Shown: piece after piece, positions 24,891 to 31,401 of the stretch
Position numbering within the stretch: position 1 is the first letter of the stretch
Layout of the letters: each line of letters starts with the position of its first letter
Virus record (IMG/VR): IMGVR_UViG_3300009418_004309
Coordinates: 1 to 31,949 of that record
From: a virus
Reading direction: 5' to 3' (one strand)
Length of the DNA: 31,949 bases
The notes under the pieces: generated by a model
The model's database searches: none
What the model was told of the DNA's origin: nothing
What the model saw: only the letters and a program-made list of their open reading frames with translations
Made by a program: the position numbers and the translations under genes

Positions 24891-25506
24891 AATGCCCCAT
24901 TACCGTAATAAGATGCCCAGTAGAAAAGGAAAAATCGGTAGATAGATCTTCTCCTATGAGACTACTTACCTCTCCAGAATGAAAATGGGCGGCTTGCATG
25001 AGGTTTACCATATTTTCTATATCATCCAGAGAAGCAGACTTGCTTGATACTGCCTTTTTCTCTACGCCCAAAAAATCATCAGTCGCCTTAGCCGCAAATA
25101 CAATGGAGTCTTTCGTCTTCGAATTGACACTACCCTCTAACTTCCTGAAAACATTTACAGCATTAGGACAAATATCAAAATTCTTAGAGGTAAACCCGGC
25201 AATAGAGGATTGAGAACCCTCTTTCAAGTAAAAATCTATAGTCTTAACGAGAATATTTAAACTGGCAGATTTATCTAAGGTACTCAAAGATTCAGTAGCT
25301 TTAGGCAACGAAGGGACGTGGCTTGGTTCTCCCTCCCTGGAAGGAGACGACTGAAGGGATTTGCTGGCGAAATCTTCCAGTTCGTCCTCAGTCATACTTT
25401 CATACATACCTTTAGAAGACCCACGAAGGCTTTTAACAGAACCACCCCGTTTTGCTCCTAAAGCCGCACCAGCAGCCCTTCTCTGGGACTCAGATTCGGC
25501 TGGCAC
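24874..25506 (-). CDS. Protein with a DUF3008-like N-terminal motif
   Basis: 210 residues, starting with GTG 25506 after GAGGTAAATATA. The N-terminus MPAESESQRRAAGAALGAKR, followed by a spacer and SMTEDELEDFASK, has the layout of the small phage family DUF3008 (MPAxSxxQ[RQ]... then MSxxxLxDFAxxK). That family is normally only 50-80 residues long; here it is joined to a 150-residue, mostly helical extension with Ser/Lys-rich linkers (LDDIENMVNLMQAAHFHSGE). DUF3008 proteins are typically encoded near head and tail genes, but their function is not established. The final residues overlap the next gene's start. Confidence 0.62.
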   Translation of the reverse strand: MPAESESQRRAAGAALGAKRGGSVKSLRGSSKGMYESMTEDELEDFASKSLQSSPSREGEPSHVPSLPKATESLSTLDKSASLNILVKTIDFYLKEGSQSSIAGFTSKNFDICPNAVNVFRKLEGSVNSKTKDSIVFAAKATDDFLGVEKKAVSSKSASLDDIENMVNLMQAAHFHSGEVSSLIGEDLSTDFSFSTGHLITVMGHYESEQ

Positions 25507-25511
25507 TATAT

Positions 25512-26087
25512 TTACCTCAGATAAGTATTTATAGACTTAACAATTGACTTCTCTAAAGTTTCTTTTTCGTCGCAGGGAGGGCAACCACCGCCCTTCTCCA
25601 ACTTGTCTCCACACTTTGCACACATCTCAAATCCAGACTTTTCAAACTCCTGTTTATTAACCCCAGATGTTTTTGGCTTACCATGAGTATCCCATTCAGA
25701 CTTTTCGCCCCTCATAGAAGCATGACCTGTGGAAAGTTCTTTCTTACTGGGAGGTCTATAATAAGCATCATTTCCGAAGCCCTCACTTTGAACTTCAGGA
25801 TTTTGCTTATCCATAGTCCACCCGGTGGCCTTCTTGATTGAAGACCCTTTATAGGGATCTTCAACTTTCTTAGCGGTGGACTTCTTGCCACTAAAACTTT
25901 CGATCATGCTTACAATTTCTTTGAGCATGGCAGCTTGATCAAGCATCACCTGATCCCGCAACTTTGGCTCCTCCTTGGGAGAATATATATCTGAAACCCC
26001 CAAAGGTGCCCACTCGTTAAAAGTACCTATATTAATTTTTTCGTCGGCTACCTCTGGAAAATCCTGTCTTCCCTGGTGATCAGGCAT
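25512..26087 (-). CDS. Protein with C-terminal zinc ribbon
   Basis: 191 residues, ATG overlapping the previous stop codon (TAATG at 26087). The first 150 residues are polar and probably flexible, with one helix (QVMLDQAAMLKEIVSMIESF). Near the C-terminus the pattern CAKC-x9-CPPC forms a clear two-knuckle zinc ribbon, followed by a helix (LEKSIVKSINTYL). The final residues resemble the C-terminal helix 'IKEITSYLERYG' of the large disordered protein downstream, which may mark a shared docking segment. Function unknown. It lies in the same unit as the head genes. Confidence 0.6.
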   Translation of the reverse strand: MPDHQGRQDFPEVADEKINIGTFNEWAPLGVSDIYSPKEEPKLRDQVMLDQAAMLKEIVSMIESFSGKKSTAKKVEDPYKGSSIKKATGWTMDKQNPEVQSEGFGNDAYYRPPSKKELSTGHASMRGEKSEWDTHGKPKTSGVNKQEFEKSGFEMCAKCGDKLEKGGGCPPCDEKETLEKSIVKSINTYLR

Positions 26088-26326
26088 TACTGTTCTCCTC
26101 TGGGGAACGTGAATTCCTGCTTATCTGCGACAGAAGCAGGTTTTATGGGTCCGACCTCAGAAATAATATCCTCTTTTAAGTTATCTGTAATAGTATAAAT
26201 TGTTTTCCGCATTATTGTACGGAGAGCCTTCCTTTGGCTATCCACAACTATAACACTCTCCAAAATAGTCAGTATTTCCCTAACTAACGCCTTTACAGAT
26301 GTATCAAACCGATCTTCCCATTCCAT
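26087..26326 (-). CDS. Small helical protein, first gene of a promoter-led unit
   Basis: 79 residues, mostly alpha-helical (SVKALVREILTILESVIVVD, ALRTIMRKTIYTITDNLKED), with a flexible Pro-containing end. It is the first gene after the promoter at 26364-26392, whose expected start site leaves a leader of about 30 bases containing TAAGG. The next gene starts on its stop codon (TAATG). No family is recognised. It may act as a small assembly partner of the downstream head proteins. Confidence 0.6.
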   Translation of the reverse strand: MEWEDRFDTSVKALVREILTILESVIVVDSQRKALRTIMRKTIYTITDNLKEDIISEVGPIKPASVADKQEFTFPRGEQ

Positions 26327-26363
26327 AGCCTTACCTTACCTTACCGCCACAGCGATTATTCTG

Positions 26364-26392
26364 AGTATACCTATTTAAATGTTAAATGTAAA
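26364..26392 (-). promoter_or_regulatory. Sigma70-like promoter at the start of the head-gene unit
   Basis: TTTACA (26387-26392) and TATACT (26364-26369) on the minus strand, separated by exactly 17 bases. The same hexamers and spacing occur in the promoter of the AAA+ ATPase gene. An archaeal-type TATA box (TTTAAATA) can also be read here, but the other promoters favour the bacterial reading. Confidence 0.72.
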
Positions 26393-26406
26393 ACAATTTC
26401 TCACCG

Positions 26407-26423
26407 AAAAAAGTGAGCTTTTT
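26407..26423 (-). terminator. Weak AT-rich hairpin terminator
   Basis: On the minus strand AAAAAG-CTCA-CTTTTTT forms a 6-bp stem, 4-nt loop and T run, ten bases after the stop of the 49-residue zinc protein and just before the promoter of the next unit. The stem is weak, so the call rests partly on its position. Confidence 0.35.
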
Positions 26424-26432
26424 GAAACACCT

Positions 26433-26582
26433 CTAACCTTCACCAAAATCCCTAGCACAATCCTCAGAACAAAAGCTGTCGTTTGAAATGCCTTCTGACT
26501 CTATAATGCAATCATCACACACTGATTCGCCACAAAAATCACATTCCTGACGATCAACAGACTCCCCACATATCACACACAT
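26433..26582 (-). CDS. 49-residue eight-cysteine zinc-finger protein
   Basis: A short frame whose ATG overlaps the stop codon of the upstream gene (TAATG at 26582). The product MCVICGESVDRQECDFCGES continues VCDDC ... SFCSEDCARDFGEG. Eight cysteines in CxxC, CxxC, CxxC and CxxxC pairs suggest two interleaved zinc sites, as in small treble-clef or B-box/MYM-like fingers. It is acidic, so protein binding is more likely than DNA binding. It is the last gene before a weak hairpin and the head-gene promoter. Confidence 0.65.
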   Translation of the reverse strand: MCVICGESVDRQECDFCGESVCDDCIIESEGISNDSFCSEDCARDFGEG

Positions 26583-27217
26583 TAAAGTTGAACTACCTCA
26601 GTTATATTACCAGACACTTTGGAAGTACGCTTAGGCAATGTTTGGCGGTATCTATGGAAATAATACCGTACATGAAGGCACCTATCCACTCCATTGCAGT
26701 CCAAATGAGTAACAACTAAACGTTGATGCCTCGAAATCATCTTAAATTGGCGGTAGGCCGATTCAAGATCATAGTCTCCAATGCTAATCTCAACAGGCTC
26801 TCTTCTGGGAAAAAACGGCCTGTCCCTATGATATTGCTTTATACGGCATGACTGACATACTTTTCTATAGGGCTTAATGCGCTTACCACAAACATCACAA
26901 AAATAATCAGGAAGGGAAACAGTAACCCACAAACGTTTACGAGAATCATGCCTAGAAATAATATGGGATCCATCCCAGGATCCCAATTTCCGTAAAATTT
27001 TATCATATAAAAAACATCTTTGTTCTGGACGAATCACTCCTCGTGTTCTATGCCAAACATCCACATCGTGAACCAGGATGTATGTTCCATTGTCTATATT
27101 TCTGACAAAATATTGCCACTGTTCACGAGTATTTATCTCTAAAAATGGAACACGTAAATCCTGATACTCTATAGCTGGAGCATCGGGAAATGTGGCGATT
27201 TTTTCTATGGACTCCAC
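26582..27217 (-). CDS. Zinc-ribbon protein of unknown function
   Basis: 211 residues from GTG 27217, chosen because AAAGGA lies just upstream and the previous gene stops at 27219. A GTG at 27244 in the same frame lacks such a site. The N-terminal half contains REQWQYFVRNIDNGTYILVH and RVPFLEINT. The centre has a zinc ribbon (CDVCGKRIKPYRKVCQSC). The C-terminal part is rich in Arg, His and Tyr (KMISRHQRLVVTHLDCNGVD, LHVRYYFHRYRQ), a composition typical of nucleic-acid binders. No catalytic motif of a known nuclease was recognised. Alternatives are a transcriptional regulator or a DNA-processing accessory protein. Confidence 0.6.
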   Translation of the reverse strand: MESIEKIATFPDAPAIEYQDLRVPFLEINTREQWQYFVRNIDNGTYILVHDVDVWHRTRGVIRPEQRCFLYDKILRKLGSWDGSHIISRHDSRKRLWVTVSLPDYFCDVCGKRIKPYRKVCQSCRIKQYHRDRPFFPRREPVEISIGDYDLESAYRQFKMISRHQRLVVTHLDCNGVDRCLHVRYYFHRYRQTLPKRTSKVSGNITEVVQL

Positions 27218-27218
27218 C

Positions 27219-27347
27219 CTATCCTTTCTTAACAGGATGCTCACACATTGGACAATAATTAAACCAATCTAAGATTGGAGCATATTTACACTCTAGTAAT
27301 ATCGTATATGCTTGCTTGTCTTCTATAGGCTGTCTAGTTACTGACAT
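27219..27347 (-). CDS. 42-residue protein with a CPMC knuckle
   Basis: ATG 27347 with AAGGAG six bases upstream. The product MSVTRQPIEDKQAYTILLEC continues to DWFNYCPMCEHPVKKG. The C-terminal CPMCEH knuckle and the more distant Cys20 could form a minimal zinc site alone or in a dimer. It fills the gap between the ChrB-like gene and the zinc-ribbon gene and ends two bases before the preferred start of the latter. Confidence 0.55.
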   Translation of the reverse strand: MSVTRQPIEDKQAYTILLECKYAPILDWFNYCPMCEHPVKKG

Positions 27348-27357
27348 TCAATTCTCC

Positions 27358-27975
27358 TTAATAACTAACTCCCACCCCGGGTGCTCTTTCATCAATCTCT
27401 TCTACCATTAACTCCAATAATTTGATGCGTTGTGTATATGAATCAGATGGGACAGACTTGACAACAGATTTTAGATCGTCAAGACGCTCCAACATTTTCT
27501 TATACCTCTTTGTATATCCACGAGTATTATCAGAATCGGCCTTAGCCTCTGCAAGCTCCTCTACCTTATTCTCAACCTCTAGAAACAGAGACTCTATAAG
27601 CCTTTGATACAAACCAACGAGAAGGACTGATTTATTGTCTTCAATATTTGCCCTTATCACCATGAGGCTCTCATCTATGCCACTAACAGCTTTATAGGCC
27701 AGTCGGCTATACGGCATAAAGTAAACACTCTGAGAATGCATTGCCAAACCGACCTTACGGAACTGCCTATGTAAGGCTACTCGTCTAGTAAACTCCTCAC
27801 TAGGTAAATCAAAAAAGACGAATACCCATTTGGCTGGAATAGTCTCAGAGGTGGGCGTACTGACAAAAGATATCCCAGACCACGTATCAACCGCTGAAGC
27901 AGACGTTTCCTTGGGATGCAGCTTCTGAGTCTTCGAACGTGAATGCTCTATGTTTTTGTCATTAAAAGTATTCAT
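27358..27975 (-). CDS. ChrB-N/PaaX/Cas2-like ferredoxin-fold protein
   Basis: 205 residues, ATG 27975 with AGG upstream. After a polar 45-residue leader comes KWVFVFFDLPSEEFTRRVAL (from residue 49), then HRQFRKVGLAMHSQSVYFMP. This 'W-x-[FL]-x-x-x-[FY]-DLP ... R ... L-x-x-G ... x-x-SVY-x-x-P' layout is shared by the ChrB N-terminal domain, the PaaX C-terminal domain and, more distantly, Cas2 and VapD. The C-terminal half is a helical pair (LYQRLIESLFLEVENKVEEL, YTKRYKKMLERLDDLKSVVK), which matches the ChrB-N domain better than Cas2. There is no Cas1 and no repeat array in the window. The acidic residue in DLP is the one that would bind metal in the nucleases of this fold. A nucleic-acid-related role is plausible. 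Function unproven. Confidence 0.55.
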   Translation of the reverse strand: MNTFNDKNIEHSRSKTQKLHPKETSASAVDTWSGISFVSTPTSETIPAKWVFVFFDLPSEEFTRRVALHRQFRKVGLAMHSQSVYFMPYSRLAYKAVSGIDESLMVIRANIEDNKSVLLVGLYQRLIESLFLEVENKVEELAEAKADSDNTRGYTKRYKKMLERLDDLKSVVKSVPSDSYTQRIKLLELMVEEIDERAPGVGVSY

Positions 27976-27977
27976 AA

Positions 27978-28172
27978 CTAGCCTGTGTAGACTACCTGAC
28001 CTTCCTTTGTATGTTTGTGCGGGCGATGTCCGACCTTATCCTTAACAGCTATACCCTTTAGGTACTTATCCGCCTCTTTCTCAGCAGTAGCCCCAGGAGG
28101 GAACCCCTCAAGCTCCGCCGTTATTTCAGTACCAGAAGCTGAGAATGTCAAAATCAATTTCTTATTTGCCAT
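27978..28172 (-). CDS. DUF2997-like small protein
   Basis: 64 residues, ATG overlapping the stop of the DUF1257-like gene (TAATG at 28172). The N-terminal part KKLILTFSASGTEITAELEG plus GFPPGATAEKEADKYL has the pattern of DUF2997: two short strands, a 'G-[FY]-x-G' turn and a helix. The usual conserved Cys after this turn is absent, replaced by small residues. In bacterial genomes DUF2997 genes commonly neighbour DUF1257 genes, which fits the arrangement here. Biochemical function is unknown. Confidence 0.55.
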   Translation of the reverse strand: MANKKLILTFSASGTEITAELEGFPPGATAEKEADKYLKGIAVKDKVGHRPHKHTKEGQVVYTG

Positions 28173-28480
28173 TATGCAATCTCCAATGCTATATCACCAT
28201 TAGCCTTGACCAACCTCTTAGTGCGTTGACCCTTCTTTCTTGCGTCCTTTTCGGCCTTACGGAGTTTATGCTCCTGCAAAAACTTACCGCATAAAGTTCT
28301 ATCTCCAACAAGCTCATACCCGCCACCCGATTGATTAAGAGTTACACGACCACCATCTATCTCAATAACCGATCCTAGTGTGGACACTTGGTAACCAAGA
28401 GACCTGACAGCATCCAAAAATGAAACGTAATCAGAATCCTTAATAGTTGTGTAAGTTCGATATGTTATGTAGCACGGCAT
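28172..28480 (-). CDS. DUF1257/Ycf35-like protein
   Basis: 102 residues, ATG 28480 with AGGAAG upstream, the first gene behind an almost ideal sigma70 promoter. The layout matches DUF1257/Ycf35: an opening strand (YITYRTYTTIKD), a helix with ALRSLGY-like text (FLDAVRSLGYQVSTLG), a strand and G-G-G-Y-E-L-V (NQSGGGYELVGD), a helical stretch (FLQEHKLRKAEKDARKKGQR) and a closing strand (VKANGDIALEIA). It is slightly shorter than typical members. Ycf35 proteins are conserved in cyanobacteria and some plastids without a settled function. Here the gene is coupled to a DUF2997-like gene and lies near a Ycf46-type ATPase. Confidence 0.62.
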   Translation of the reverse strand: MPCYITYRTYTTIKDSDYVSFLDAVRSLGYQVSTLGSVIEIDGGRVTLNQSGGGYELVGDRTLCGKFLQEHKLRKAEKDARKKGQRTKRLVKANGDIALEIA

Positions 28481-28507
28481 TTTCTAAACTTCCTTTTCTT
28501 TGTTCCC

Positions 28508-28536
28508 ATTATATAGGAAATATCTATACAAGTCAA
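28508..28536 (-). promoter_or_regulatory. Near-consensus sigma70 promoter for the DUF1257-like unit
   Basis: TTGACT (28531-28536) and TATAAT (28508-28513) on the minus strand with a 17-base spacer. The -35 is embedded in GTGCTTGAC and lies only about 18 bases after the stop of the SWIM protein gene, so it is an added internal promoter and not the head of a separate region. Confidence 0.85.
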
Positions 28537-28553
28537 GCACTTCAATTTTTTTA

Positions 28554-28811
28554 TTAATCTATGAGAATCCTACGGATGAACATTCCCTCGTTTCTCTTTG
28601 GCTCTTTCGGCTTCTGGAGGGCCACCATAACGCTCTGTCCCTCAATAGCTACATCGAATAGCTCTCGTAGGTGCTTGCACTCTTTGATCGGTGGCCTACT
28701 GAACTGCCAAGCCTTGCATGTGCAATAGATTCGATAATCCTTACCAAGAACTATGTTATATGTACCGTTGCCGTTCTGACTTTGAATTTCTTGTATAGCC
28801 TTTCCCATCAT
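28554..28811 (-). CDS. SWIM-type zinc-finger protein
   Basis: 85 residues, ATG 28811 after AAGGGAG. Residues 18-50 read YNIVLGKDYRIYCTCKAWQF, then SRPPIKECKHL. C30, C32, C45 and H47 give the CxC-x(n)-CxH signature of SWIM zinc fingers, and the preceding strand and the K-A-W-Q-F text are also typical. SWIM domains bind nucleic acids or proteins and often accompany helicases and transposases. This one stands alone. Its C-terminus, MFIRRILID, is nearly the same as that of the adjacent upstream protein, an unusual sharing discussed in the findings. It lies ten bases after the DUF3150-like gene and is probably transcribed with it. Confidence 0.72.
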   Translation of the reverse strand: MMGKAIQEIQSQNGNGTYNIVLGKDYRIYCTCKAWQFSRPPIKECKHLRELFDVAIEGQSVMVALQKPKEPKRNEGMFIRRILID

Positions 28812-28821
28812 GTCTCCCTTT

Positions 28822-29673
28822 TTAATCTATTAAAATCCTTCTAACAAACAGAGGATTTACATCCACAGCAGCATCCTTCAACTCTTTGGCATATTCCTTC
28901 ATGCCCTCAGGAGGAGACACTGACAATGCTAAGATTGCTCTCTTAAGATCAGGATCTTCCAACAGATCCATTGCAGATACTCTATCTCTCAGACCCTGGA
29001 CGGGACGCATATTACGACCATCTATCTTACCGCCGTTCGCATCCGCCTCTATTATTCTATCGGCTATCTGACGTGCTTCAGCCCTAAGAGTGTTCATTGA
29101 ATTTACGGCCCAAGACAGATACATATCCTCTGCCGTGCCATCGGCCCCCATAACACTCCCAATGTTCGCAGCATAGTAGATTGTCTCAAACTTGAACTTA
29201 CTCCGAACAAAATCAACATCTGGATAGTGCATAGCCAGAGAACCTGCATGTTGAGGATACGCTTCCAGATACTCGTTTCGATGATCTTCATACCTACTTA
29301 TGAACTTATCAACATGCTCAAAAAAAGTCGTTCGTTCTTTCTCTATGGCCTCTTTCAGCAGATCAAAATTCTCGAATGGTATGAAAGAGGTGCCACCTAT
29401 GAAAAATGGAAACCCATAGCGATCAGCAGCATTACGTGCCCTGCCAATCGTATTCAGAAAGTCGTGCTTGACCTTGCTGGGAAGTAGTCGCTTTGATCCA
29501 AGCCTCACAAAATCTGGAAGCTCTTCTCCCCGCATATTTAAGTCTCCAGGATCAAGGCGGGCTTCCATGGACCAAATGCCGCCCTGTATGCGGCAAAGAA
29601 TTCCCTTATTCCATATACCCCCAAGCTCCCTTGATTCGCCCGTACCGTTAACCGAAACCGATGTTAAAACCAT
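28822..29673 (-). CDS. DUF3150-like protein
   Basis: 283 residues, ATG 29673 with a GGAAGGG-type site. The region GSKRLLPSKVKHDFLNTIGR, RARNAADRYGFPFFIGGTSF, IPFENFDLLKEAIEKERTTF, F-x-x-x-V-x-x-FISRYED follows the DUF3150 layout: a Lys/Arg-rich 'G-K-x-L' start, a helix with A-R-x-x-x-x-x-Y, a 'F-x-GG-x-x-F/x-VP' turn and long helices with F and Y. DUF3150 is found in phages and mobile elements, frequently close to AAA+ ATPases, and has no known activity. The next gene upstream here is a Ycf46-type ATPase. The C-terminal peptide LFVRRILID matches the end of the downstream SWIM protein. Confidence 0.65.
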   Translation of the reverse strand: MVLTSVSVNGTGESRELGGIWNKGILCRIQGGIWSMEARLDPGDLNMRGEELPDFVRLGSKRLLPSKVKHDFLNTIGRARNAADRYGFPFFIGGTSFIPFENFDLLKEAIEKERTTFFEHVDKFISRYEDHRNEYLEAYPQHAGSLAMHYPDVDFVRSKFKFETIYYAANIGSVMGADGTAEDMYLSWAVNSMNTLRAEARQIADRIIEADANGGKIDGRNMRPVQGLRDRVSAMDLLEDPDLKRAILALSVSPPEGMKEYAKELKDAAVDVNPLFVRRILID

Positions 29674-29704
29674 TCCTAATCCCTTCCTTTTCTTTATTTC
29701 CTAT

Positions 29705-29733
29705 ATTTTACCTTAATTTAGATAATACGTCAA
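29705..29733 (-). promoter_or_regulatory. Sigma70-like promoter for the DUF3150-like gene
   Basis: TTGACG (29728-29733) and TAAAAT (29705-29710) on the minus strand with a 17-base spacer. The -35 lies in GTGCTTGAC and only ten bases after the stop of the ATPase gene. No terminator separates the two, so read-through from the ATPase promoter should also reach this gene. Confidence 0.8.
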
Positions 29734-29743
29734 GCACATCATC

Positions 29744-31315
29744 CTAGTTCAAACTCACCCTACGGCTTGCCATAAGATTCATTTTATCTATATTGATGTT
29801 GTCCAAACGTACTGGCTCTCCTTCTTGAGCCTCTTTGCACCTGCCGAATGCCCATGTCCGAGAAGATTCTATTTCCTCACGGTTTAACCTAGCCTGAGGC
29901 ACTATGGCTGATGCAGCTACCTCTAAATGATTGCCTTTTAAAATAGGGCTATCTGGATCGTCTGCAAATGCATCAACTAGAGCAGCATCCACGACCTTCT
30001 CAATCTCGGCCCCGGAAAAACCCTGCATAAGACTAACTACTTTACCCACACTGGACTTAGAGGGCATTTCCTTGCCACGCTTTGTCAGATGAATCTCTAA
30101 GATTTCTTCTCTGTTGGCCTGTGTAGGGAGGTCGGCCCAGAAGACTTCATCGAACCGCCTGAGAAGTGGAGCAGGAAGCCCCTGTATGCTGTTAGCAGTA
30201 GCCACTATATAAATCAGCTTGTCCTTGGAGCGTTCTTCCATCCAGGTAATCATCTGTCCGTAAACACGCTTGCTTACGCCAGAGTCCTGTTCTCCGCCAC
30301 CACTTGCACCTGCCATTGCCTTTTCAATCTCATCCACCCACAACACTGCAGGGGCAAGACTCTCTATCTGATTAAATACCATCCTCATGCGCTCTTCGCT
30401 TGAGCCTACAAACTTACTGAAGACCTTGCTCATATCGAACTTGATCAAAGGTAAACCGAATTCCTGGGCAATACATTTTGCCGTAAGGCTCTTGCCTGTT
30501 CCTGGAGGGCCAAGAAGAAAAACTCCCTTGGGGTTAGCTATTCCAAAATCTTTTGACCGTGGGTCAAATATTACATTCTTACGCCTAATCAGCCACTCTT
30601 TGAGGAGTTGCAGACCACCCACAGAAGACATATCTCCATCAAAGGGAGTGTACTCCAATACACCAGAACTCTCTAAAATCTTAGCCTTCTCGGACATAAT
30701 GATTTTAGGATCAACAGATGTCTTTGTCTTTATCATCGATAAGGCTAGTGCGTTCTCAACCTCATTCTCAGTCATACCTCCAGCATTGGCTATGACACGC
30801 CTCTTATCATCATCGGACTCCCACCCTGAGAACAATCCCTGTTCTACCCATTCATTAGTTACCACATCCACTATCTCTTCAATCTGAACAGGAGTGGGAA
30901 GTTCGTAAGGAACAGACAGGAAAAGCCGCTCAAACTCCGGGGCAACTTTGTATATGGGAGACAGAACTATCACGGTGCGAGGACGAATCCCCTTCCATCG
31001 TGCATAGCCATCAATGAAATTCTGTACTGTAGGCATATCGGGATTCTCACCGATAAACCCATGAAAGTTGTACAGCAAGCACACACTGTTGTCGTCAAAC
31101 TTGTCTATCCAGTCGAAAACTTCAGCGGGATCGTCACCAGACCCCGTGCCGTCCCAACCAGTGGTTACCTTCCACTCATGGAAAGGATACCCTTCCCCAT
31201 TCAACGACTTGCATATTGTCTCAATGCTGTAAGCCGCACGGGGCAATTCTAGAGCAGTCACATAGATTAAAGGCTGACCCGCCTTTATGTACGATTTCAG
31301 ATCTTCTGCAAACAT
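29744..31315 (-). CDS. Ycf46-type AAA+ ATPase
   Basis: 523 residues, ATG 31315 with AAGGAG upstream. The first 220 residues (DLKSYIKAGQPLIYVTALEL, then RPRTVIVLSP and VPYELPTPVQIEEI) match the N-terminal domain of Ycf46. The ATPase part has Walker A GPPGTGKS (269-276), Walker B VLWVDEIE (324-331), sensor-1 VATAN (N375) and an RRFDEVFW arginine-finger segment (386-393). The family hallmark 'SG[TV]-S-[NK]-R-V-[FY]-G-x-x-[IL]-TW' appears as SGVSKRVYGQMITWMEERSK. A C-terminal helical lid follows (GFSGAEIEKVVDAALVDAF). Length is close to the family norm. Catalytic residues look intact, so it should be an active remodelling ATPase. Its clients are unknown. It has its own promoter and heads the cassette. 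Confidence 0.8.
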   Translation of the reverse strand: MFAEDLKSYIKAGQPLIYVTALELPRAAYSIETICKSLNGEGYPFHEWKVTTGWDGTGSGDDPAEVFDWIDKFDDNSVCLLYNFHGFIGENPDMPTVQNFIDGYARWKGIRPRTVIVLSPIYKVAPEFERLFLSVPYELPTPVQIEEIVDVVTNEWVEQGLFSGWESDDDKRRVIANAGGMTENEVENALALSMIKTKTSVDPKIIMSEKAKILESSGVLEYTPFDGDMSSVGGLQLLKEWLIRRKNVIFDPRSKDFGIANPKGVFLLGPPGTGKSLTAKCIAQEFGLPLIKFDMSKVFSKFVGSSEERMRMVFNQIESLAPAVLWVDEIEKAMAGASGGGEQDSGVSKRVYGQMITWMEERSKDKLIYIVATANSIQGLPAPLLRRFDEVFWADLPTQANREEILEIHLTKRGKEMPSKSSVGKVVSLMQGFSGAEIEKVVDAALVDAFADDPDSPILKGNHLEVAASAIVPQARLNREEIESSRTWAFGRCKEAQEGEPVRLDNINIDKMNLMASRRVSLN

Positions 31316-31352
31316 TAGCCTTACTCCTTCTTCCTTTTCTTAATCTGCTAGT

Positions 31353-31381
31353 AGTATACCATAAGACAGAAGGGATGTAAA
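31353..31381 (-). promoter_or_regulatory. Sigma70-like promoter for the AAA+ ATPase gene
   Basis: TTTACA (31376-31381) and TATACT (31353-31358) on the minus strand with a 17-base spacer, 37 bases before the start codon. The -35 context is GTGCTTTAC, shared with the two promoters downstream. The hexamers equal those of the promoter at 26364-26392. Confidence 0.8.
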
Positions 31382-31401
31382 GCACATATATGGAAAATAG
31401 T

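Noticed and set aside
26370-26386. Archaeal TATA box (TTTAAATA) suggesting an archaeal host.
   Set aside because: It sits inside the 17-base spacer of a good sigma70 pair, and the other promoters here have clear bacterial -35 and -10 elements without such a box.
27358-27975. True Cas2 as part of a CRISPR adaptation module.
   Set aside because: There is no Cas1, no other Cas gene and no array, the protein is twice the size of Cas2, and its helical C-terminal half fits ChrB-N better.
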